Below, one piece after another: positions 10,621 through 21,145 of a DNA stretch of 64,000 nt (the stretch's first letter is position 1; every line of letters begins with the position of its first letter). Source of the stretch: Portulaca oleracea (Eukaryota > Streptophyta > Magnoliopsida > Caryophyllales > Portulacaceae). The translations under genes were made by a program, and so were the position numbers. The notes below the pieces were generated by a model. That model did not search any database. It was not told the origin of the DNA and saw only the letters and a list, made by a program, of their open reading frames with translations. The DNA lies in contig CM055876.1 of NCBI GenBank assembly GCA_029582165.1, positions 22,964,817 to 23,028,816 on the forward strand, written 5' to 3'.

Positions 10621-13366
10621 GTTAATAGTGGTAGTAGTAGTATTAGTAAAATTCTATCCTAGTTAGAATATATTAGATTATAGACTGTTAGTAAAGCCCC
10701 ATCTTAGTCGGTTAGGAGAAATTGTGTTTGAATTAGATTATAATTATTGTTTGTTAGAGGAGGATTAGAGAATAATTAGGATGAATAACTAGGGCTTTTA
10801 TCAATACAAGCTCGCACCCCTACTTCTTCCTCCCTTTCTTTTTCTCTCTCCCGTTCCCCTTCCTTTCTCTACCGTGAGTTCCATAGCAGTCCGGAAAGTC
10901 GCCGGAGCTCCGCCCTGAATCACCAGCGCTCACCCCAACCGATCAGTCGACCACCACCACCTTCCATCACGTCACACAATCACCCGGAAGCCACCTAACC
11001 CCCGAGCACCCCCGTGAACCCCATCGGATCACCATTCCCGAGCCACCGAACCGCGCAATGAGGAACTCGCTAGTAACCAGCGTTGTTGCTGCTTTTTGGA
11101 CGATCGTCGCACCACCAACAGCCCACCGTCGGCCACCCCACCACCTAGTTGCCGTCCCAGAGCCGACGCCGCTGCCAGTCGGCCGCCTCGGCTCCCTCCC
11201 TCTCTTGATTTTGGGTATAAACTTTAATCCCGAACCTAGCTACGTCGTTCGGTCTTTGGTACTAGTGCATGGCTGCTGTGAGTTCTTCTTGTGTGTGAGT
11301 GATATATTCGGTTTTTGATATTAATGCATGGATACTGTGAGTTCTTTTGTACGTGAGTCACGTGTTAGCGGTAGTAACTAATGCATTCTTTAACTATTAC
11401 TATTCATGTGACCGAGTTTATTTTGTGATACTTTTCTTTTCTTTTTCCTTTTTCTTTCTGCTTTTAATTTCAAAATTTAATTGTTTTTTATAATTATTGA
11501 ATTGTATTATTTATGATTAGTTTTGTAATTAGGAAAATTATTTGTAAATATTTCTTGGTTGTAATTATGTGTAAATTGTTAATTGTTATGTGTAATTTGT
11601 TTATTTGTTATAATGTAATTTTATGTTGTAAATTGTAATTAGATTAAGTTGTAATAGTTGGTTATTAGGTTTAAAGGTGTTTCTTTATAATTCTTTATAT
11701 TCCTTATAAATCATATTAGATCACTATATTATTATATGCAAGAAATTGGAAAGTGTAACATCTAGGTTAAATTCTTGATTAACAAATTAGGTTGTTTAAT
11801 TTAGATTCAATCTTTGTTAGTAATTCGTTTCTTGTTTAAATCTTGTTTAATAAGTTAGGTTGAGTTTATGTTTATTAGTTCTTGGTTCTTGAGTTAATCT
11901 TGGTTAAAAGAAATTAGTGTTGTTTAGGATTCTTGATTAGAAGTTAAATGTTTATATGTTCTTTATAATTATTTACATATTCTTTAAGTCTTTTTCCGAA
12001 TCTTGATTAAATAAGTGAGTTGGTTAAATTACTAAAAAGGAATTCGATTCTTGTTATTAATTCTTGGTTCTTGATTGTTATAACTTATTTGTAAATAATC
12101 CATGCTTTAGTCTTTAAAATCTTGGTCAAGTAATTTATGTGTTAAGTAATTTTTTATTCCTTTTATGACCTTAGGTTTTATTAAAGTTATTAAAGGGTCT
12201 TTCATGTTTCTAAATTAAGTTTACTTCTACAAGTTTAATTGTTGGACCTAAGTTGAGTTGGACTTTATATCTTAGACCCTAGCTACTGTTTTGAGCCCAA
12301 ATTAGAACCCCGAGACCGTTTGGTAAAAGTTAGAACCGAAATAACAAATTAATTGATTACCGTTAACGGGACAGTTTTGTTAGTGTCTAGAGATCGGGTT
12401 GCCACGGCTAGCGTAGTTACCTTTTGGTCAAACCCTTTGAACTGGAGTTTCCCTTAGATGTTAGGAACCATAGGAATTTTACGGATTGAACGTTTGATTT
12501 GTATAGCCCGAGTTATAACCGTTTTACCGGAACCTGTCAGATCTGGACCAATGGGAAAGACGGGTGTTTTTGAGGTCCTTCGGGACTGAGTTGGGCTTAA
12601 CCATCAACATAGAAGTTTTAGTAGACATCCCGAGGTTTCCGAAAAGTCTAGAACCAGCCCCGTAGGATGTCAGGAAGTCGAGTTGTGACCCATTTTATGT
12701 GAACGTTATAATCTGTCCTCTGTTTGCTTTTATTTATAAAGAATTGTTGAGTGAAATTAATGTGTGATCTTGTTATGTGTTTTATTGGAGGTGTTAAGTG
12801 TAATTTCATAAATGATAGGAACCTAAGTGTTCCTAGGGGATGGGTTAGGTAGTTAATAGTTAATACTAACTTCGTTAGAACGCGTTTTGATTAGATAATT
12901 ACTTTTATTCTAGGCCCGAGTTAGTGCGAGACGTTAGTGAGCTCAAGTGTGTTCTTCTTTTGCTGTGCTATGAAGTATACCAGGTAATTTTCTATGCTCT
13001 AATCCCCACCGGGATGCTCTTTAAATGTGTTTTGATGTTTTATAATCTATTTTGAGAATTGCATCCCGAAAGGGGACTTTTGTGAAAATACGACCATCTG
13101 TTTTGATAATCTTTTTGTTTCGATTGTAATCTTGGTTTATTTGAGTTGAGAAAGTGGATGGTCTTTTATTCGAAGTTTTGTTAAAGGTTTTGATAACTTG
13201 GGATGGTTTGACTTGAGAGTTGTGAGCTGAGTTTGAATGATATACTAATAATTCAAGTGGAAACGTTAAGCGGGTTTCGGGGGATAACCTGTTGTGCAGG
13301 TGTAACAACCTGCAGGGTTATGGACCAGGAGATCAGGGCTTCCTTCCCTGATATAGGATAGTATTT

Positions 13367-13461
13367 GATGCCTTTGGTAGGCGATGTTCTTGATGCCTTT
13401 GGTAGGCGATGTTTATGCCTTTGGTAGGCGATGTTCTTGATGCCTTTGGTAGGCGATGTTA
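13367..13461 (+). repeat. Tandem repeat, four copies of a ~24-bp unit
   Basis: The unit ATGCCTTTGGTAGGCGATGT is repeated four times with spacing of 23-24 bp near the 3' part of the solo LTR. The core GCCTTTGGTAGGC is itself near-palindromic. Confidence 0.92.
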
Positions 13462-14437
13462 CTTAAGGGATTTGGTATCCCGCCCGCAAATTAAAATATG
13501 GATTGGATGGGTTGAGGAAAAACAGTAAGGGTTAAAGGTTTGTAAAATGTTTGATTCGATCCCTCTCCCCAAAATGAATTGAAATGAACTTAAACTGTTT
13601 TAAACGTTAGGGGTAGACATTATTGAGATTTCCCCCTCATTTTCTGAAATGTTTTGATTTCAGGTGAAGATCTAAATGCTGGGGACGGGAGTTAGAAGTG
13701 AGGACGACGAGCCTAGAAGTCTTGAACCTTTTATATTGTTTTCGTTATGAATTCTTAAAGTTTGTTTTGAGTTGTTAGTAGTTACCGTTAGCAGACAGTT
13801 GTGTTTCCTTTCTCGCCTTGTATTCCTTCGGGGATACGGCAGTGACGCCCAAACTAAATTTGAAGTCTTCCGCTAAGTTTTGTCTGTTAACGTTAGTTTG
13901 ACTTTGACTTTCTATAATTGAATTTCCGGGGCGTTACAATAAAATATCATCACCCACTTTATAAGATAAATATTTAGAAAAATTCTAGAGAAAGATAATT
14001 ATGGTTAAGAGAAAAATCTAGACATTTATCTAGATTTTTATAGTTAGCATAATATCTAGGATATTTACCTAGATTATTCTAGTTACTTAAATATCAAAGA
14101 TATAAGTTGTGTATTCTAGAAATATCCTAGGAAGTATCTAGGATATGTAAGAGTATGTATTGTAGGATTGTGACATTTGGCACAATCTCCACCACACCTT
14201 AAGGAGGTGGAGTTAGTATAAATAGGAGTGAGGTGTCATAGTGAGGTACAGCATGAGTGGTGAGGCATCCTACATTGAAGAGAGTAGGAGAGGTGTCTAA
14301 GAGAGAGTTTGAGAGATCTCCCACAAAATTGAGTGAGTGTATGTATCTAAGTATTGTGCAAGTGTCTTGCCATATTGTTGAGTAATAAGAGAAGTGTATT
14401 TTCTAGTGTACCACTTGCTCCCAAATTTCTCAACAAG

Positions 14438-14449
14438 TGGTATCAGAGC
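14438..14449 (+). other. Primer binding site (iMet type) of the gag-only copia element
   Basis: TGGTATCAGAGC starts 2 bp after the 5' LTR end. It is the standard complement of the initiator tRNA-Met 3' end used by many plant LTR retrotransposons. Confidence 0.92.
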
Positions 14450-14616
14450 AAGGTTCGAAGGTCCTTGTTGAGCTAGCGCGCATTGTGTGTGCACGGTCGG
14501 GGACCGAAGCACAGAGGAGATTCTGCCGGCACAGTCTGGGACTGTGATAGTTGTTGGAGTTGTTGGTCTGGGACCACAAGAGTGTTGGTGAAGTGCAGGG
14601 CACTTACCAAGTTGTC

Positions 14617-15633
14617 ATGGCAGATTTTTCGGGATCGGCTAGCTCGCTTGAGAAGCTCAATGGGAGCAACTACAACACTTGGTGTATACGCATGAAGTAC
14701 TACTTGAAGGGGCAAGGCTTATGGGAGATTGTTGGTGGAGAAGAGAAGACATCACCAACGGATGCGAACGAGAAGAAGAAATGGGAGATCAAGGCAGGAA
14801 GGACAATGTTTGTCCTTTCCGTTACAATGGAAGACGAGTATCTATACCGGATTAAAGATTGCGAGACACCCGAGGAAGCATGGAATACCTTGGCTACGTT
14901 GTTCACCAAGAAGAATGAAGCCAAGTTGCAGCAGTTGGAAAACGAGCTTATGTCTATCAAGCAAGGAAATATGACGGTGAGTCAATACTTTACTAAAGTT
15001 AAATCTTTATGTGTTGAGATTGCAAAAGTTGACCCAGAAAGTGCAATAAGTGAATCAAGGATGAGGAGGATAATCATTCATGGCTTAAGCCCCAAATATA
15101 GCAATCTTGTAGCGGCAACTAGGGGTTGGGCTACACAACCGTCCTTAACAGAATTAGAGAGTCTCTTGGTGAATCAAGAAGACCTAGACAAACAGATGTC
15201 TGAGGTCTCGGTAGAGGAGAACGACCAAGCTCTCTTTACTAGAAGGAGAGCACCTAAGAGCCAAGGTAGAGTCACATGGAGATATAATGGTGATGGAGAA
15301 CCATTACAAGGGAGATCACCAAGGCGGAAACAAGGACAACGTAGAAGTTTTCCATATCAAGGGGGAGCACTTCAACCATGTGACGATGATGATGATGAAG
15401 ATGAAGATGAACAAGAAGAAATAAAATATGGACGAGACGGTCGATGCTACAAATGTGGCAGGAAATGTCACTTTGCTCGAGATTGTAGATCACGTCCATT
15501 GGAAGGTAATATAGCAACCTTCAAAGGTTATGATAGTGATGAAGAATGGGACCTTAAAGCATCATTGGCAATGGAAGAGTCTATCCAAGCATTCAAGCCG
15601 ATGAGACTATTCAAGCATCGAAGGAAGAACTAG
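14617..15633 (+). CDS. Ty1-copia gag protein with CCHC zinc knuckle
   Basis: The open frame begins before 14617, but the ATG at 14617 starts the recognisable gag sequence (MADFSGSASSLEKLNGSNY, about 338 aa). The N-terminal half fits the plant copia gag domain (LNGSNYNTW, then the 'EAWNTLATLF' and 'QYFTKVKSL' segments). Near the C-terminus are an acidic run of D and E and a zinc knuckle C-YK-C-GRKC-H-FARD-C with CX2CX4HX4C spacing. In the usual GHFARDC motif, G is replaced by C here. No protease or polymerase follows. Gag would form the particle coat and bind the RNA. The reading frame is intact. Confidence 0.85.
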   Translation: MADFSGSASSLEKLNGSNYNTWCIRMKYYLKGQGLWEIVGGEEKTSPTDANEKKKWEIKAGRTMFVLSVTMEDEYLYRIKDCETPEEAWNTLATLFTKKNEAKLQQLENELMSIKQGNMTVSQYFTKVKSLCVEIAKVDPESAISESRMRRIIIHGLSPKYSNLVAATRGWATQPSLTELESLLVNQEDLDKQMSEVSVEENDQALFTRRRAPKSQGRVTWRYNGDGEPLQGRSPRRKQGQRRSFPYQGGALQPCDDDDDEDEDEQEEIKYGRDGRCYKCGRKCHFARDCRSRPLEGNIATFKGYDSDEEWDLKASLAMEESIQAFKPMRLFKHRRKN

Positions 15634-16081
15634 CTATGTCATGTGTGGATGAGTCCAAACAAGAATACATTCCCTCCATGACGAGTGACATATACACCAA
15701 TCACCAAGTAGTGGTTCTTCCAAAATCTAAGGAGATCGGGGAAGACATAAAGCAAGGATTTGAACAACCAACATCAGATGGCAAGCAAGACTTTAGTTAA
15801 GAGAAAGCACATCAAGTTGAAAACATAGAAGGAGAAGAAGATAAAGAAGAAATTCAGAAGCAGCAAAGAAGGACGGAGTGGGCACACAAGTGGAATCCCG
15901 AATATCCAGGTATACTAATAATGGAAGATTCAGTTCACACAAAGGAAAATGCTAAGAGGAGGTACCAACGTGTGGACAGAGGACCAAGAGGAAGGTATCA
16001 ACCGGAAGACTCTAAGTTGCATGTAGCTCAAACAAGTTCAGGCAAACCTCACGAAGATGACATTGAAGGAAAGTGGGTGCT
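15634..16081 (+). other. Non-coding or decayed internal tail of the gag-only element
   Basis: This stretch lies between the gag stop and the purine tract. A 67-codon open stretch at 15921-16124 has no recognisable domain. No pol motif is visible in any frame. Confidence 0.6.
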
Positions 16082-16090
16082 GAGGGGGAG
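16082..16090 (+). other. Polypurine tract of the gag-only copia element
   Basis: GAGGGGGAG lies immediately before the TG of the 3' LTR, where plus-strand synthesis would be primed. Confidence 0.85.
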
Positions 16091-17572
16091 TGTTAGATAT
16101 AAAATATCATCACCCACTTTATAAGATAAATATTTAGAGTGTGTTTGGTAGGGGAGAAAATATTTTTTTTGGAAAATGTTTTCCCAATTTTCTAGTGTTT
16201 GGTACAAAAAAAGTTTAGAAAATTATTTCCAAAGGAAATCATTTTCCTTTAAAAGGAGGAAATTGACTTCCTTTGACCAACCTAGAAAAATCATTTTCCA
16301 CCATTGATTGTTGGATCGATTTTTACTACTAACCCTAACTGAAATTTGAGGCCGAAATTTAACATTAACGGTTTTGCTCGAAATTTTGTAACACGATAGA
16401 ATTGATTAACAAAACCTCAAATATAAATTTTTAGCTCAAAATATTTTATTTGATAACATTTATCTCGATATACATCAAATCAGAAGTTTTTGCCCTAAAA
16501 CTGACTGAAACTTTTAAAAATTCAAACTGAACCATTTGAATCGAAACTTTATGATTTGATAGTATGAACTAAGAAAAGTTCAAATATAAATTTTGAGCTC
16601 CAAATATTTTCATTTGTAACATATATCGCTACTTTTATCGACATTTTTGTTGCGGTTAAATATGACTGAAACTTAAGAGCAAAATTCAATTTTCTCAGTT
16701 TGTCACGAAGCTTTACAATACGATAGAAATGATTAAAAAAGCTCAAATATGAATTTTGAGCTCCAATTATTTTCATTTGTAACATATATCGCCACTTTTG
16801 TCGACATTTTTTTGCAGTTAAATATGACTGAAACTTAAAAGCAAAATTCAATTTTATCGGTTTGTCACGAAACTTTATAACACGATAGAAATGTTTAAGA
16901 AAAGCTCAAATATGAATTTTGAGCTCCAAATATTTTCATTTGTAACATATATCGCTACTTATATCGACATAAATGATCATTTTCCGAAAAATAATTTATC
17001 TCCTACCAAACAAGGAAAATTTGGTATGGAAAACCATTTTTCTTGGAAACCCATTTCTTATGGAAAACTATTTCCTCAGAAATCGTTTTCCTCTCAACCA
17101 AACAAACCCTTAGAAAAATTCTAGAGAAAGATAATTATGGTTAAAGAGAAAAATCTAGACATTTATCTAGATTTTTATAGTTAACATAATATCTAGGATA
17201 TTTACCTAGATTGTTCTAGTTACTTAAATATCTAAGATATAAGTTGTGTATTCTAGAAATATCCTAGGAAGAATCTAGGATATGTAAGAGTATGTATTGT
17301 AGGATTGTGACATTTGACATAATCTCCACCACACCTTAAGGAGGTGGAGTTAGTATAAATAGGAGTGAGGTGTCATAGTGAGGTACAGCATGAGTGGTGA
17401 GGCATCCTACATTGAAGAGAGTAGGAGAGGTGTCTAAGAGAGAGTTTGAGAGATCTCCCACAAAATTGAGTGAGTGTATGTATCTAAGTATTGTGCAAGT
17501 GTCTTGCCATATTGTTGAGTAATAAGAGAAGTGTATTTTCTAGTGTACCACTTGCTCCCAAATTTCTCAACA
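16091..17572 (+). repeat. 3' LTR of the gag-only copia element, split by a MITE
   Basis: The LTR is 16091-16136 plus 17113-17572, about 506 bp without the insertion. It matches the 5' LTR at roughly 98-99% by eye and has TATAAATAGG at about 17354. Confidence 0.9.
16137..17109. mobile_element. Harbinger-like non-autonomous element (973 bp) with internal tandem repeats
   Basis: Ends GAGTGTGTTTGGTAGGGGAG and, inverted, GGGTTTGTTTGGTTGAGAGG form an imperfect TIR. TTA flanks both sides (16134-16136 and 17110-17112). The inside holds about four degenerate tandem units of roughly 160 bp (from about 16343 to 16980), each with 'ctgaaact', 'acgatagaa' and 'gagctccaa'-type words. No transposase is encoded. 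Confidence 0.82.
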
Positions 17573-17577
17573 GAGAA

Positions 17578-18679
17578 ATGGTATGCTGAAGTATTCATAA
17601 GGCGTTAAGTGTAATTTTAGGCAAAATTATTTGGAAAAAGGGTAGGTTTAAAGGTGGAAACTTAATTTTTTTGTTAGAAGTAAATATTTATGTATGTCTG
17701 ATTCATTCAACTATGACATTCTAGTAGAAGAAAATATAAAACTTTGGTATTATTGGTTTGTGTAGCTCTAAAGAGCACCACAATACCAGAGGCATCACAA
17801 AACAAAGATAGGATTAGAAAAAGAAAGGGATAAGGCAGGAAAAAGCCAACAAGGTTGGTTGATGCTTTTCAAAATAATTAGCAGAAAATGCCTCAATTTA
17901 AGTATTGTTTTTAATACTAGGAACTGGTAAACTTGAGGTGGTTGCAAGTTTGAACCAAACCCGAAAAAAATCATAGATTCGATACTTTGGGCTTTGATGA
18001 AAATTGGGGGTCGAACTTAGGTTGAATAATAAGTCAATATTAAAATTAAAATGAAAAATTATTGATTGTTATTTGATATTTTGTGTATTGAGTTAGATTA
18101 GATCATCTTCGATCCAAATATATATAACTTCATGTCGTAATTAAATTTAGATGATATTTTATGAGAAATTTATATTTGAAGTTTTGGTCAAATTTTAGTC
18201 AATGTTAATTTTTTTTTTGATGTGAGTCAATGTTAATATTTGAACAAAAAATCTACAATTATTATATCCAATTTTTATCAAGTTAAACAAATTGGGATAT
18301 TCGCTAAAATGTTACGGGCTCTACCTTGGGCCCGAATTCAATCACAGTGTTCAGTCTGTGTGAAAAGGAAAATCCCCACATCACTTTCCTGGAAGGTCCC
18401 ACCACCTCTCAAAGTAAATAATGAAAAATAAAATAATTGATTAATTAAATACTCAACAACGACAAACAACTCACCAAGGAAACTCACCCTTTAATTTCCT
18501 CCCAAATTTCCCATTTCCACGTCACCATTATAGGCCCTACTATTTCCTCTGCCCTTCCATCCCACGTGGCGTTATTCCATTGGCTCAATGACTTCTTCTC
18601 TTCTTCTAGCTTCCTCGTAACGCTTCCTAATTCACCTTTTTGCCCTTCCATTCTCTGGATATTACCCCTCTTTAGATAC
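17578..18679. other. Intergenic DNA, no gene seen
   Basis: AT-rich sequence with no supported reading frame, RNA gene or repeat structure. The slightly GC-richer part at 18330-18660 shows no coding signature. Confidence 0.55.
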
Positions 18680-18851
18680 TACTCATTCGTTATACATTAA
18701 TTCTATCTTTAAAATTTGTACAGTCAAATTTTAAAAATTTTAATTATTAATTTTTCAATATATACATGAATTGCTATATGAAATTATCACTATCAAATTC
18801 GTAATGAAAAATATTATTATAAAGTATAATATTGCAATAGTTAATAACATA

Positions 18852-19065
18852 CTCCCTCCGTTTTTTATCTATTGTTTATACTTTTCAAAATAAATGTTTA
18901 ATCAATAATTTTTCATGTAATATTTTTATAAAAAAATAATATTATACTTTTCTAATAGTATTTTTTTATTATGAATCTAACAACATCATTATATAAATTA
19001 AGATATTAATGGTCAATTTTTTTGATACAATTTCTTAAGTGACACATAATTAAAAACGGAGGGAG
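18852..19065. mobile_element. Stowaway MITE nested in the host MITE (214 bp)
   Basis: CTCCCTCCGTTTTTTATC at the left and AAAAACGGAGGGAG at the right, with TA on both sides. It interrupts the host MITE at its TAACATA word. Confidence 0.87.
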
Positions 19066-19103
19066 TATTATATAAGCAATTATTAATCATAGAGTGATGT
19101 TGA

Positions 19104-19934
19104 TGATGCATATCATACTTCTATGCATCAAGAAGAAGCTCTTAAAGACATCACAAACATGCTACAACTCATTTCAAGTGGTTTCTCACATGACATCATG
19201 GGTATCTCCTACACTAAGAGATTTTTGAGCTCCTTATCTCAAGAGTCTTGAAGTTCTCATTTAGCCATGTGATAGAGCTATTCTTTATGTACATTTTGGC
19301 TTTTGAATCTTTAGTATTGGAGTTGTATTTTAGGAGATATTGTATTTTCTTTAAAATGATGTAATATGTGAGTGGGATGATGTAAGCCTTTAAGGGGCCT
19401 AATCTTGAAGCTAGGTGACGCCTAAAGGGAGGGCCTCTACTATAAATAGACCCCCTTAGGCCTCTTGTAAGACACCTCATTCATATTGAAATAAACACAA
19501 ATCTCTCTAAAGTGGATATGCTTTAGTTTTCTCTCTAGTTTTGGCTAGAGTTCGAATTCCCTTGGGGTTTTCGAGAGGAATCTCCTCTTCTAATCCAAGA
19601 TTGAGCATTCTTGTGTGGTGTAAAGGAGGAGTAGGAGCTCTTGAAGATTGTGGTGTGGCTGTAGCAATTGGAAAGGCTTTGCTCAATTCTATCATTGTTC
19701 TTCACGCGTTTGTGAGTGGTTCTACATTGTTGGTATGATCTTGGCTTTGTTTTGTTTCTCTTGATCGTCATTTTAGTCATAAGTCTTAGAACTCTCGTCT
19801 TTAGCCATCCATTTCATTCCAAATTCCTTCATTACGTGTGTTTCATTGAGAAATCAACAATCACAAGTTCCATCTTGTGAACGATCCATTTTTCATTTCG
19901 TGTATGATGAATTGTTTTGATTCATTATGCATCA
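19104..19934 (+). repeat. 5' LTR of the gypsy element (831 bp)
   Basis: TG...CA termini with an extended inverted end. A TATA box, TATAAATAG, lies at about 19441. Compared with the 3' LTR I see two substitutions, a 3-bp indel and one small complex change. Confidence 0.93.
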
Positions 19935-19938
19935 AAAG

Positions 19939-19950
19939 TGGTATCAGAGC
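19939..19950 (+). other. Primer binding site (iMet type) of the gypsy element
   Basis: TGGTATCAGAGC begins 4 bp after the end of the 5' LTR. Confidence 0.92.
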
Positions 19951-20290
19951 TTAGGTTGTTGATATCTCGTGTGTCTTGCATCATTTTTACCTTGTTTTCA
20001 TCACAAATCACACGCCATTGTTGAGTTCTTCCAAGAACTCATCAAGAATTCATCAAGAATTCATAAAGAACCTTAAGCTCCACAAAAACTAGCCAAATCC
20101 GTCCCTTATCCCATCACATTCACACGCCACCCTAGAGTTCTTCCAAGAACTCATAAAGAACCCATCAAGAATTCATCAAGAATTCATAAAGAACCCCAAA
20201 CTCCACAAAGAACCCTAAAACCAAACACAAACCTACCCAAATCCGTCCCTTACCCACGAGAGTTCTAATTTGACATCAAGATTGAATCAA

Positions 20291-21145
20291 ATGGACGAGT
20301 CTCAATCTAGTTCACCTAAGAATGCCGACGCTATGAGGATGCAAATTGAGATGTTGCAAAAACAATTAAAGACTTATATGGATTTGAATCGAGCTTTACA
20401 AAAGGAGTCTTTAAATGTTGATCAAGATGCTTCATATGGCACGCCTAGTCCATTCTCAAGAAGAGGTGAACGTTTTGATTTTAAAGTTGAAATACCTGAA
20501 TTTGATGGTAGTTTAGATCCGGAGGTATTTCTTGATTGGATTCAAACGGTTGAACGTGTGTTTGATTTGAAAGAAGTTAATGATGAGCTAAAAGTGAAGT
20601 ATGTAGCCTTGAAGTTGAGAAAGCATGCTAGTATTTGGTGGACTAATCTTCAAAAGAAACGCCAAACAAAAGGGAAGGATAAGATACGTTCATGGGAGAA
20701 GATGAAGTCCAAATTACAAAGCAAATTTCTACCTCAAAGTTACGTCCAAGACAACTATGTCAAACTTCAAAAGCTTGTTCAAGGATCCAAATCGGTGGAA
20801 GAGTATACTAAAGAGTTTGAACATCTCCTTTGGCGTTGCGATTTAAAGGAGAATGAGCCACAAGTATTGGTACGTTTCCTAATTGGTTTGAATGATTGGA
20901 TACGTAATGTTGTTGAGTTACATTCTTATCAATCGTTGGATGAATTAAGTACTTTGGCCTTGAAAGTAGAAAGGCAAAGGAAAGAAAGAGGAAAAGATAC
21001 CATGAGAACGCACTACACAATCCAAACCTTATACCTCACGCCCACCTACCCAAACACAATACAAAACTCCACAAAAGCAGCCCCCAACCTCCCAAAAACC
21101 CTCCGGCAAAACCCCACAAAATCAGCCACAAAATCCCCCACCTAA
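20291..21145 (+). CDS. Gypsy gag protein (frameshifted at its 3' end)
   Basis: From the ATG at 20291 the frame runs 284 aa. An N-terminal coiled-coil-like stretch is followed by the retrotransposon gag core: FDGSLDPEVFLDWIQTVERVF, then KLRKHASIWW and the YTKEFEHLLWRCDL segment. The zinc knuckle CFRC...ASEC at about 21188-21226 lies beyond the stop, in a different frame with a small deletion inside it. Gag forms the particle and binds RNA. This copy cannot make the full product. Confidence 0.8.
   Translation: MDESQSSSPKNADAMRMQIEMLQKQLKTYMDLNRALQKESLNVDQDASYGTPSPFSRRGERFDFKVEIPEFDGSLDPEVFLDWIQTVERVFDLKEVNDELKVKYVALKLRKHASIWWTNLQKKRQTKGKDKIRSWEKMKSKLQSKFLPQSYVQDNYVKLQKLVQGSKSVEEYTKEFEHLLWRCDLKENEPQVLVRFLIGLNDWIRNVVELHSYQSLDELSTLALKVERQRKERGKDTMRTHYTIQTLYLTPTYPNTIQNSTKAAPNLPKTLRQNPTKSATKSPT

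Larger units (their letters stand above)
10137..13938 (+). mobile_element. Solo LTR (3.8 kb), probably Ty3-gypsy, inserted in the copia 5' LTR
   Basis: It starts TGTAAAACCCCG and ends CGGGGCGTTACA, so the termini are TG...CA within about 20 bp of imperfect inverted repeat. The 5-bp duplication ATAAA is exact (10132-10136 and 13939-13943). No internal domain, PBS or polyprotein is present, so I read it as a solo LTR left by recombination. Such CCCCG-type ends are common in large gypsy LTRs, but the lineage is a guess. A GC-rich segment at 10850-11210 and a short ORF at 11058-11318 look like transcript leader rather than a gene. Confidence 0.82.
10124..14435 (+). repeat. 5' LTR of the gag-only copia element, split by a solo LTR
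   Basis: The LTR consists of 10124-10136 plus 13944-14435, about 505 bp in total. TATA-like TATAAATAGG occurs at about 14217. The first 13 bp lie far upstream because a 3.8-kb element inserted there. Confidence 0.9.
10124..17572 (+). mobile_element. Ty1-copia-type gag-only (TR-GAG-like) retrotransposon carrying two nested insertions
   Basis: The element is bounded by the 5-bp duplication GAGAA (10119-10123 and 17573-17577). Each LTR is about 505 bp once insertions are removed, starts TGTTAGATATAAA and ends TTCTCAACA. An iMet-type primer site follows the 5' LTR and a purine tract precedes the 3' LTR. Only gag is encoded; about 460 bp of non-pol sequence lies between gag and the 3' LTR. The LTRs differ at roughly six substitutions and one indel by eye. 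The 5' LTR is split by a solo LTR (10137-13938) and the 3' LTR by a MITE (16137-17109). Without protease, integrase and reverse transcriptase it would depend on another element to move. Confidence 0.9.

Noticed and set aside
11058..11318. 86-codon ORF as a possible gene
   Set aside because: It lies inside the solo LTR, has low-complexity Pro/Arg composition and no recognisable domain.
13021..13308. Minus-strand 95-codon ORF
   Set aside because: It sits within the solo LTR, next to its tandem repeats, and shows no domain or codon pattern of a real gene.
13367..13461. CRISPR-like array
   Set aside because: The units are directly adjacent with no unique spacers, and the context is a plant LTR.
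16549..17124. ORFs of 77-100 codons on both strands
   Set aside because: They arise from the tandem repeats of the Harbinger-like element; repeated Phe/Lys-rich words explain them.
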